Of a DNA stretch of 8,056 nt, positions 1 through 5,249 are shown in pieces (the stretch's first letter is position 1; each line of letters starts with the position of its first letter). The DNA is from Candidatus Rokuibacteriota bacterium (GTDB lineage: Bacteria > Methylomirabilota > Methylomirabilia > Rokubacteriales > CSP1-6): NCBI GenBank assembly GCA_003221595.1, contig QHSM01000055.1, positions 1 to 8,056 of the forward strand. Direction: 5' to 3'. The position numbers were made by a program, and so were the translations under genes. The notes under the pieces were generated by a model. It had not been told where the DNA came from. It did no database searches and worked only from the letters and a program-made list of their open reading frames with translations.

Positions 1-1
1 G

Positions 2-187
2 TACGAGCCGTATGGGCTCATGATGCGCCGCGGGGACAACGCCTTCCAGGCGCAGGTCAACCGGGCGCTCTCCGCGCTCTACCGCTCGAGCGCGATCGTG
101 CCCATCTACGAGCGATGGTTCGGATCCTACACGTCGGTGCCGCCGCTGGTGAACGCGCTTTACCTGCTGCACAGCTGGCCCGAATGA
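2..187 (+). CDS. Amino-acid ABC transporter substrate-binding protein, family 3 (C-terminal end only)
   Basis: The reading frame is open from the window edge to a TGA at 185-187 and gives the last 61 residues of a protein that starts outside the window. The residues EPYGLMMRRGD, then ALYRSS, then IYERWFG and the tail ALYLLHSWPE match the C-terminal lobe of family 3 extracellular solute-binding proteins of the GltI (glutamate/aspartate) type. In that family the segment forms the last helices, ending with a Tyr-x-x-Trp-Phe motif. Such proteins bind an amino acid in the periplasm and deliver it to an ABC permease. Neither the ligand-binding residues nor the signal peptide is in view, so the substrate cannot be named. 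It lies on the same strand as the protease that follows, with a 31-nt gap, so co-transcription is possible. Confidence 0.82.
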   Translation, partial: YEPYGLMMRRGDNAFQAQVNRALSALYRSSAIVPIYERWFGSYTSVPPLVNALYLLHSWPE

Positions 188-206
188 TCTCGGGGGGTAG
201 CGCGCC

Positions 207-211
207 GGGGG
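207..211 (+). promoter_or_regulatory. Weak ribosome binding site deciding the protease start
   Basis: A GGGGG run lies 7 nt before the ATG at 219 but only 4 nt before the in-frame GTG at 216. The spacing favours ATG 219. The site is a poorer Shine-Dalgarno match than the AGGAG or GGAGG sites of the other genes here. Confidence 0.4.
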
Positions 212-218
212 TGTCGTG

Positions 219-1250
219 ATGCGGAGCGGTTGCTGTGCGGTAATGGCGGCGCTCGCGTTCCTGATCGCCGCGCCCTCTCTGGCCAGCGGCGAAACCCTCG
301 GAGAAGCGTTCCGCCGCGTCAACCCGTCGGTCGTGGTCATTCGCTCTCGCGGCCAGGAGGTGACCGCCGAGGGTATCGCGCGGTTCAAGGAGATCGGCTC
401 CGGAGTGCTGATCTCGTCCGACGGGAAGGTCGCCACCGCCGCGCACGTCGTCCACTCGATGGAAGACATCACGGTCGAGTTCCTCGGCGAAGAGCCCGTC
501 CCCGCACGGGTGATCGCCTCGGAGCCGCGGGCCGACATTTCCATCATCCAGGCTTCGGTGGTGCCCCCGCGTGCCCTGGTGGCGAAGCTGGCCGACTCCG
601 ACCCGGTACGCGTCGGCGATGCCGTCTTCATTGTCGGAGCGCCCTACGGCCTGGCCCACTCGCTGAGCGCGGGGATCATCAGCGCGCGGTGGGAGCCCGA
701 CACGGTCACCCGGGACTTCCCGCTCGCCGAGTTCTTCCAGACCGACGCCGTCATCAACACGGGCAACTCCGGCGGCCCGATGTTCGCCCGGTCGGGCGAG
801 CTCATCGGGATCGTCAGTCACAACATCACCAAGTCGGGGGGCAGCGAAGGGCTCGGGTTCGTCGTGACGGCGAATACCGTGAAGAAGCTGCTGATCGACA
901 GCACGCGCCGGTGGTATGGGCTGGATGTCTTGCTAGTCACCGGAGCCATGGCCGAGACGCTCAAGGTGCCGCAGGCGGGCGGATTCCTGGTCAAGCAGGT
1001 GGCGAAGGATTCGGTGGCGGCCCGCCTGGGTCTTCGGGGAGGGGATCGACTGGGGATCGTGGAGGGTCAGCAGATCGTCGTCGGCGGCGACATTCTGCTC
1101 TCGGTCCAGGGAATGCCGCTTGCGTCCAGCGCCGACATGGTCAAGGTCATCAAGGTGCTCGAGACCCTCAAGTCCGGTGACACGCTGCGAGTGAGCGTCC
1201 TGCGCAACGAGAAGCCGCTGGAGCTCTCGATGAAGTGGACCGGCTGGTAG
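219..1250 (+). CDS. Exported HtrA/DegP-like trypsin-fold serine protease with one PDZ domain
   Basis: The product is 343 residues (344 if the GTG at 216 is used). Residues 1-24 form a signal peptide with a hydrophobic core (AALAFLIAAP) and a small-residue cleavage region (SLASG), so it should act outside the cytoplasm. The trypsin-like domain (about 28-225) has the full triad: His76 in ATAAHVV, Asp106 in RADISII, and Ser184 in NTGNSGGP. A PDZ-like domain (about 235-338) follows, with LGLRGGDR and a GGDILLSVQG segment. Family knowledge: HtrA/Deg proteases remove or refold misfolded envelope proteins, and the PDZ domain binds exposed C-termini. The length and single PDZ domain are closer to DegS than to two-PDZ DegP. 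There is no obvious retained membrane anchor beyond the signal segment, so anchored versus soluble is open. It follows an amino-acid-binding protein gene and precedes a hydrolase-cupin gene on the same strand. No stress promoter is recognisable in the short upstream gap. Confidence 0.9.
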   Translation: MRSGCCAVMAALAFLIAAPSLASGETLGEAFRRVNPSVVVIRSRGQEVTAEGIARFKEIGSGVLISSDGKVATAAHVVHSMEDITVEFLGEEPVPARVIASEPRADISIIQASVVPPRALVAKLADSDPVRVGDAVFIVGAPYGLAHSLSAGIISARWEPDTVTRDFPLAEFFQTDAVINTGNSGGPMFARSGELIGIVSHNITKSGGSEGLGFVVTANTVKKLLIDSTRRWYGLDVLLVTGAMAETLKVPQAGGFLVKQVAKDSVAARLGLRGGDRLGIVEGQQIVVGGDILLSVQGMPLASSADMVKVIKVLETLKSGDTLRVSVLRNEKPLELSMKWTGW

Positions 1251-1325
1251 CGCGCCGGCTCACCGACTTTCGTCCAATCCCCGCAATCGAGGCAATGATC
1301 GCTGCGTTACCACAGGAGCAGCCCC

Positions 1326-2684
1326 ATGCGATGCACGCTCATGACCACGCTCGGCCTCGTCGTCTTTGCGGGAACAGCGATGGCGCAGCCTTCGCTGCCC
1401 GTGACATTCCGGGCCAGAACGGTGGCCAGTCCGGAAGGCGCGAGCATTTTCGTCCGCTCCGGCGGCTCCGGGCCCGCCGTCGTGCTTCTTCATGGCTACG
1501 CCGAAACGAGCGATTCCTGGGGGCCGCTGGCGACCGCCCTGGCGAAGAGCTACACCGTCGTGGTGCCAGACCTGCGCGGGATAGGGCGTTCGTCTCGTCC
1601 GGCCGGAGGCTACGACAAGAAGACGCAGGCCGCGGATATCCGAGCGGTGGTCACGGCGCTCGGATACGACCGGACGTCGGTCGTGTCGCACGACATCGGC
1701 ATCATGGTCGCCTATGCGTACGCGGCGCGTTATCCCGGCAAGGTCGAGCGGCTCGTCGTCATGGACGCGCCGCTCCCAGGCGTCGGCCCCTGGGATGACA
1801 TCGTGCGTCATCCGGCGCTGTGGCACTTTTCCGTTCGGGGTCCCGACGCCGAGCGTCTCGTCCGCGGGCGCGAGCGCATCTATCTGGACCGCATCTGGAA
1901 TGCCTTCACGGGCGATCCCGGCAAGCCCGATCAAGCCACGCGCGCGTACTACGCCGCGCAGTACGCGCGGCCCGGCGCGATGCGGGCCGGGTTCGCGCAG
2001 TTTGCCGCGTTCTCGCAGGATGCCGAGGACAATCGGGTCTTCCAGCGCGCGAAGCTCACCATGCCCGTTCTGGCCATCGGCGGGGAGAAGTCGTTCGGCG
2101 CGATACAGGCGGTCGTCATGCGGAGCGTCGCCACCGACGTGCGCGAGGCGGTAGTGCCCGGTGCCGGCCACTGGTTGATGGAGGAGCGCCCGGCAGCGAC
2201 CGTCGCCCTGATCGAGGGGTTCCTCATGGATCAGACCCCGCCTGGCGCAGCTGCGGTCCGCCCGGTCGACGAGCGGCGCGTCACGCCCAATGAATTCAAG
2301 TTTTCCGAAGGTGGCGGGCCCGGCACGGGTACTTCGGGAGTCTCGGGGATCCGAACCGTCGTGCTGAAGGGAGACCCGGATCGCGCGGGTCTCTACACGA
2401 TCATGCTGCAGGTCCCAGCCCACACGCGCATTGCCCCACATGACCACCAGGACGACCGGGTCGCGACGGTGATCGCGGGGACCTGGTTTCTCGGCTACGG
2501 GGCGGCGTTCGACGCCACCGAGCTGAAGGCGCTCCCGCCTGGGAGCTTCTATACCGAGCCGGCCAACCGCACACATTTCGCCGAGACTCGCGAGGAACCC
2601 GTGATCATCCAGATCACCGGGATTGGACCCTCGTCGACTTGGTATGTCGATCCGGCGACCGATCCGCGCCGTGGTCCGCGATGA
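1326..2684 (+). CDS. Exported alpha/beta hydrolase (Asp nucleophile) fused to a C-terminal cupin domain
   Basis: The product is 452 residues. The ATG at 1326 has AGGAG at 1314-1318, 7 nt upstream. Residues 1-20 are a signal peptide ending in AMA before QPS. The alpha/beta hydrolase domain (about 28-302) shows the oxyanion-hole HG motif (LLHGYAET, His56-Gly57), DLRGIGRSS (82-90), and the nucleophile elbow VSHDIG with Asp123. His282 in GAGHWLMEE is the catalytic base, and Glu254 in GGEKSFG is a candidate acid. An Asp at the elbow is the arrangement of epoxide hydrolases and haloalkane/haloacetate dehalogenases, not of Ser esterases. A linker (about 303-340) leads to a cupin (about 341-446) with metal-type motif 1, PHDHQDD (His372, His374), and motif 2, PPGSFYTEP plus His417. 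The real substrate cannot be read from the sequence. Fold and triad are seen; epoxide- or dehalogenase-type chemistry is inferred from family; the cupin's role is unknown. Confidence 0.88.
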   Translation: MRCTLMTTLGLVVFAGTAMAQPSLPVTFRARTVASPEGASIFVRSGGSGPAVVLLHGYAETSDSWGPLATALAKSYTVVVPDLRGIGRSSRPAGGYDKKTQAADIRAVVTALGYDRTSVVSHDIGIMVAYAYAARYPGKVERLVVMDAPLPGVGPWDDIVRHPALWHFSVRGPDAERLVRGRERIYLDRIWNAFTGDPGKPDQATRAYYAAQYARPGAMRAGFAQFAAFSQDAEDNRVFQRAKLTMPVLAIGGEKSFGAIQAVVMRSVATDVREAVVPGAGHWLMEERPAATVALIEGFLMDQTPPGAAAVRPVDERRVTPNEFKFSEGGGPGTGTSGVSGIRTVVLKGDPDRAGLYTIMLQVPAHTRIAPHDHQDDRVATVIAGTWFLGYGAAFDATELKALPPGSFYTEPANRTHFAETREEPVIIQITGIGPSSTWYVDPATDPRRGPR

Positions 2685-2694
2685 TGCTCCGTCA

Positions 2695-2841
2695 CCGACG
2701 CTCAGTCAGCTCCTTCGACCCGACGACTGGACGGCGTCCAAGGATCCGAAGCCGCTCGCGCGAACCTTCGGCTTCTTGGTGACGGAAGAGGGCCTTCGAG
2801 AGGTCGCCGGCTACGCGGACGGCATCGGGCCCTGGAAGCGG
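2695..2841 (+). pseudogene. Remnant of a GlpQ-type glycerophosphodiester phosphodiesterase
   Basis: About 49 codons in one + frame give PTLSQLLRPDDW, then FGFLVTEEGLREVAGYADGI and GPWKR. The pattern 'EGL-x-E-[VI]-A-x-YADGIGP' is a recognisable internal segment of glycerophosphodiester phosphodiesterases of the GlpQ type, which cleave glycerophosphodiesters to glycerol-3-phosphate and an alcohol. Everything else is absent: no catalytic N-terminal His or Glu motifs, and no C-terminal strand with the usual HPWT-like segment. The fragment begins about 10 nt after the hydrolase-cupin stop codon, and its similarity ends abruptly after GPWKR. The frame stays open from a TTG at 2623 to 3012 and runs into the neighbouring gene antisense, but I see no start signal of its own. 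I read it as a non-functional deletion remnant. Confidence 0.6.
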
Positions 2842-2891
2842 CGGGCAGGGCTCGGACTGCCGGGACTAGCCCGCGAGCGGCACGGCGGCGG

Positions 2892-2915
2892 GCGGGGCGG
2901 CCGGAGCCGCCCCGC
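2892..2915 (-). terminator. Strong GC hairpin, likely 3' end of the amidohydrolase transcript
   Basis: A perfect 10-bp inverted repeat (arms 2892-2901 and 2906-2915) closes on a 4-nt loop. It sits 24 nt past the amidohydrolase stop codon. On the - strand the loop reads UCCG closed by a C-G pair, a UNCG-class tetraloop known to be unusually stable; on the + strand it reads CGGA, which is not such a loop. There is no T-tract on either side, so it would be a U-less terminator or an RNA 3'-end stabiliser rather than a textbook intrinsic terminator. Confidence 0.5.
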
Positions 2916-2939
2916 GCCGTTCCGCCGCCGATTCGCCTC

Positions 2940-4547
2940 CTACTGGCTGCCGAACAGATTCTGGGGGATGCCCGCCGCCGCGAAGATGTGGTCGCGCGAG
3001 GCCTCGAGCTGACGGCGCAGGCTCGGCAGATCGACGTCGAGCAGCTGTCCCTTCCACTTGCGCACCTTGCCAGCGACGATCACCGTCTCGACGTTGGTGC
3101 GGTCCATCAGCGAGACGACCGCGCCCGGCACCTGGTTGAGCGGCGCCACGTTGATCGCTTCGGCGTTGAGGATGATGACGTCGGCTTCCTTGTCCCGTGT
3201 GAGCGAGCCGGTCTTGCGGTCGAGCCCCAGGTCTTTCGCGCCGTTGATGGTGGCGTAGCGCAGCACGTCGCGCGTCGTGAGCAGGTTCGGCGTGCCGGGC
3301 GCGAACGGCGCCACGGGCCACGGGTTCAGCGGATTCGGCGGAAGCCCCGTGTCGAGAATCATCTGGTTCACGAGCGCCCGCTGCACGTTCATCATCGACC
3401 GCATCTGGGTGAAGAAGTCCGCCGTCATCGTGACTTCCACGTCCGAGCTCAGCGACGGCTCGATACCCAGCTTCTGGGTCTTGAGGATCGGCGGCATGCC
3501 GTGCCGCATGTTCATTTCGATCGGCACGGCGATCGAAACAGCAGCGCCGACGTCCTTGACCTTCTGCCACGCCATGTCGGACATCCCGGTCACGTGAATG
3601 AAGAGGTTGTCGGGACCCATCGCGATGTTGGCGCCGGCCGTGCCCCCGGTGCCCAGGGCCAGCTGGTCGAAGATCGGGCGAATCCCGAACGGCGAGAGGA
3701 TGTGCGCCGCAATCTGGAGATGGAGGTCGCGCCCGATCTGCCAGGACTGCGTGTAGGTCTCGGGGCCGAGGTAGACCTCGCCGCCCATGATCATGTGGAC
3801 GAGCTGATTGCTCGAGTTGAACCACTGCCGCTTGATGCGCCGCGCGTCCTGCGGATACTGGTTGCCGGCGACGCCGCCCGCGCTCTCGAAGTAGCCGAAG
3901 GCGGCGCGGCGCCCCGTATCGAAGAGCGCCTGGATGGCGGCGTCCGAATGCTGGGGAGAGTGATGGATCTGCGAGATGTCGTGCACGGTGGTGACGCCGT
4001 CGTCGAGCTGGCTGAGCCCGCCGAACAGCTCGCTGATGTACACGTCTTCCGGGCGGTACACGGGCGCGAACTTGAGCAGGATGAATTCGTAGTACGTGGT
4101 GCTCCCGCTCGGCGTATTCGACCCATCGTTGATGAGGATCCCGTCGGCGAGGAAGCTGCGCAGCGCCGTCTCGAACTGGTGGTGGTGCGTGTCGATGAAG
4201 CCGGGCATGACGATGCGGCCGCGGGCGTCGATCACGTCGGCGTTGCCCGCGTTCAGATTGGGTCCGACCGCCAGGATCTTCTTGCCCTCGACCAGCACGT
4301 CGGCCTGGGGGAAATCGCCGACCGTCGGATCCATCGACATCACGGCGCCGCCGCGGATGATGTAGCGCCGGCCGGGCCGGCCGGTGTCCGCCGGCGCATC
4401 CCCGCCGTTCGCGGCGGCCGGGCGCGGTGCGAACAGATCGGTGCCGGCGGCGGCCGCAGCGGCGCCGGTCGCGGCCGTCGCTTTCAGGAAATCGCGCCGT
4501 GAGCTGGAATGGGTCTGCGGTGTTCCTGCATCGCATTTCTTGCACAT
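2940..4547 (-). CDS. Tat-exported metal-dependent amidohydrolase (chlorohydrolase/deaminase-like)
   Basis: The product is 535 residues from the ATG at 4545-4547, chosen because GGAGG lies 7 nt upstream; an in-frame ATG 8 codons earlier lacks such a site. The N-terminus has MCKKC, then a Tat signal with twin arginines (SSRRDFLKAT, about 15-24), an Ala-rich hydrophobic stretch and small residues near 46. The amidohydrolase fold follows: N-terminal beta segment (about 61-100), then the metal motif GFIDTHHHQ (His111 and His113), His266 in RDLHLQIAAH, His318 in LFIHVTG, and Asp379 in LSSDVEV, the position of the GTD aspartate in AtzA/TrzN-type enzymes. The C-terminal segment ADVIILNA returns to the composite beta domain. 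The family hydrolyses C-N or C-Cl bonds on N-heterocycles and related compounds using Zn or Fe; the substrate here is not predictable. Export by Tat suggests folding and metal loading in the cytoplasm first. No partner genes adjoin it: both flanks are gene debris. Confidence 0.9.
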   Translation of the reverse strand: MCKKCDAGTPQTHSSSRRDFLKATAATGAAAAAAGTDLFAPRPAAANGGDAPADTGRPGRRYIIRGGAVMSMDPTVGDFPQADVLVEGKKILAVGPNLNAGNADVIDARGRIVMPGFIDTHHHQFETALRSFLADGILINDGSNTPSGSTTYYEFILLKFAPVYRPEDVYISELFGGLSQLDDGVTTVHDISQIHHSPQHSDAAIQALFDTGRRAAFGYFESAGGVAGNQYPQDARRIKRQWFNSSNQLVHMIMGGEVYLGPETYTQSWQIGRDLHLQIAAHILSPFGIRPIFDQLALGTGGTAGANIAMGPDNLFIHVTGMSDMAWQKVKDVGAAVSIAVPIEMNMRHGMPPILKTQKLGIEPSLSSDVEVTMTADFFTQMRSMMNVQRALVNQMILDTGLPPNPLNPWPVAPFAPGTPNLLTTRDVLRYATINGAKDLGLDRKTGSLTRDKEADVIILNAEAINVAPLNQVPGAVVSLMDRTNVETVIVAGKVRKWKGQLLDVDLPSLRRQLEASRDHIFAAAGIPQNLFGSQ

Positions 4548-4554
4548 GGGCGTT

Positions 4555-4559
4555 CCTCC
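4555..4559 (-). promoter_or_regulatory. Ribosome binding site deciding the amidohydrolase start
   Basis: On the - strand this reads GGAGG, 7 nt before the ATG at 4547. It lies inside the extra 8-codon N-terminal extension (start 4571), which argues that the longer version is not used. Confidence 0.75.
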
Positions 4560-4605
4560 GCGTCGAGGCATTCACAGGGCACAGCGCAAGCAACGGGATG
4601 GTTCT

Positions 4606-4635
4606 CCGATACAGCGCGGATCACGAGGCTGTCAA
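4606..4635 (-). promoter_or_regulatory. Possible sigma70-type promoter for the amidohydrolase
   Basis: Read on the - strand, a perfect TTGACA (4630-4635) is followed after 18 nt by TATCGG (4606-4611), a 3-of-6 match to the -10 box. Transcription would start about 50 nt before the ATG at 4547. The -35 box overlaps the ribosome binding site of the divergent SRPBCC remnant. The -10 is poor, so this is a weak prediction. Confidence 0.3.
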
Positions 4636-4640
4636 GGAGA
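4634..4640 (+). promoter_or_regulatory. Intact ribosome binding site of the truncated SRPBCC gene
   Basis: AAGGAGA stands 6 nt before the ATG at 4647. Its survival shows that the 5' end of this broken gene is genuine and could still be translated. Confidence 0.6.
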
Positions 4641-4646
4641 TTTGCC

Positions 4647-4814
4647 ATGTCTAGCGCCAGGACGTGGGGAACGGATGCGCCGGAACGCGCCCGCACCTTT
4701 CCGTGCGACGCGCATCTGCCGAACGCGCCGGCCGCCTACTTCCGCGGGATCAGCGTGCGAGCCAAGCGCCGAGTCAGGCGCCCGGCCGCCATGCGGCGGG
4801 CGAGACACCCATGA
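4647..4814 (+). pseudogene. Truncated SRPBCC/polyketide-cyclase-like gene (first ~39 codons plus unrelated tail)
   Basis: From the ATG, 39 residues contain WGTDAPERARTFPCD, then HLPNAPAAYFRGISV. This resembles the N-terminus of SRPBCC-family (START/Bet v 1-like) proteins, which typically begin with a WGAT-x-x-ERA-x-x-FPCD segment and continue FRA(I/V)DV-x-AP into the first strand of the helix-grip fold. The likeness stops at about 4763. The next 16 codons, up to the TGA at 4812-4814, read the antisense of an AraC-type regulator tail, so the present 55-aa open frame is a chimera without the hydrophobic-cavity domain. It cannot fold as an SRPBCC protein. The assignment comes from recall of family N-termini over a short stretch, so the family name is moderately sure; the truncation is surer given the antisense AraC segment. 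Confidence 0.55.
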
Positions 4815-4875
4815 GGCGCTTGAACGCGCGGCTGAACGCGGCCTCCGACTCATACCCGACCTCTTCGGCGATGGC
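4774..4875 (-). pseudogene. C-terminal remnant of an AraC-family transcriptional regulator
   Basis: On the - strand, 33 codons ending in a TGA (4774-4776) read AIAEEVGYESEAAFSRAFKR, then LMGVSPAAWRPGA. This is the second helix-turn-helix of AraC/XylS regulators, with the signature A-x-x-(V/C)GY-x-(S/D)-x-x-x-FSRAFKR-x-x-G-x-SP-x-x-(W/Y)R. The first helix-turn-helix and the effector domain are missing: upstream on this strand the frame meets a stop after a few more codons, and similarity passes directly into a berberine-bridge oxidase on the other strand. It is a deletion remnant with no start. Its natural stop is kept, and the codons show no frame damage. Confidence 0.78.
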
Positions 4876-4879
4876 CGGG

Positions 4880-5230
4880 CTCCCGAGCCTTCACTCCACC
4901 ATGCACCTCTATCCGATCAACGGCGCCGCCCACCGCGTCGCGAAGGGCGACACCGCGTGGAGCTTCCGGGACGCCAACTTCGCCGAGGTGATCGTGGGCG
5001 TCGATCCCGATCCGGCGAACAACTCCGGGCTCATCAAGTGGGCCCGCGACTACTGGTCGGCGCTGCACCCGCTTTCGGCGGGCGGCGGCTACGTCAACAT
5101 GATGATGGACGAGGGCGAGGACACCGTGAAGGCCGCATACCGCGACAACTACCCGCGGCTGGCGGCGATCAAGAAGGCGGTCGACCCGGGCAATCTCTTC
5201 CGGATCAACCAGAACATCAAGCCGGCCTGA
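4880..5230 (+). pseudogene. C-terminal remnant of a berberine-bridge-type FAD-linked oxidase
   Basis: About 116 codons before the TGA at 5228-5230 read LPSLHSTMHLYPI, DTAWSFRDANFAEVIVGVDP, then DYWSALHPLSAGGGYVN, MMMDEGEDTV and, near the end, YRDNYPRLAAIKKAVDPGNL followed by FRINQNI. The final motif is the BBE (berberine and berberine-like) domain of FAD-linked oxidoreductases, where Asn-Leu-Phe-Arg-x-Asn-Gln-Asn packs near the flavin. A full protein has roughly 450 or more residues. The whole FAD-binding PP-loop domain and the covalent-flavin His/Cys positions are missing, so it cannot be active. An in-frame ATG at 4901 has no ribosome binding site. The 5' edge abuts the AraC remnant within a few bases. 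The 3' end converges on the family 5 binding-protein gene, 19 nt away. Confidence 0.82.
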
Positions 5231-5244
5231 GGCCGAGGCTCGGC
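5223..5244. terminator. Small overlapping hairpins between convergent genes
   Basis: Two alternative 5-bp stems with 3-nt loops (5223-5227 with 5231-5235, and 5232-5236 with 5240-5244) overlap the oxidase remnant stop and the 19-nt convergent gap before 5250. They are short, mutually exclusive and lack T-tracts. A bidirectional terminator is possible but weakly supported. Confidence 0.2.
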
Positions 5245-5249
5245 GCGCG

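Noticed and set aside
57..821. A 254-codon - strand open frame opposite the binding-protein tail and the protease
   Set aside because: It crosses two + strand genes with clear motifs, and its own translation is Arg/Asp-rich shadow sequence.
1251..1325. Search for a promoter or terminator between the protease and the hydrolase-cupin gene
   Set aside because: Apart from the AGGAG site at 1314-1318 I see no paired -35/-10 boxes and no stable stem with a short loop.
1971..2003. GC-rich inverted repeat inside the hydrolase domain
   Set aside because: It is an imperfect stem with a long loop, wholly inside a coding region. In DNA this GC-rich it is expected by chance.
1260..2576. A 438-codon - strand open frame opposite the hydrolase-cupin gene
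   Set aside because: The + strand carries full alpha/beta hydrolase and cupin motifs in one frame. The antisense product shows only Arg/Gly-rich low-information sequence.
2988..4502. A 504-codon + strand open frame opposite the amidohydrolase
   Set aside because: The translation is rich in Arg, Val, His and Asp with no recognisable motif. It is the codon-phase shadow of a clear metal-dependent amidohydrolase on the other strand, a common effect in GC-rich DNA.
2866..4593. A 575-codon - strand open frame overlapping the amidohydrolase in another phase
   Set aside because: It is out of frame with the domain-bearing gene, extremely Arg/Ala/Pro-rich, and has no ribosome binding site or motif.
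4664..4879. In-frame upstream extension of the oxidase remnant to a 188-codon + frame
   Set aside because: The extension is the antisense of the AraC remnant and a shifted phase of the SRPBCC remnant, with no oxidase likeness. Only 4880-5230 matches the berberine-bridge family.
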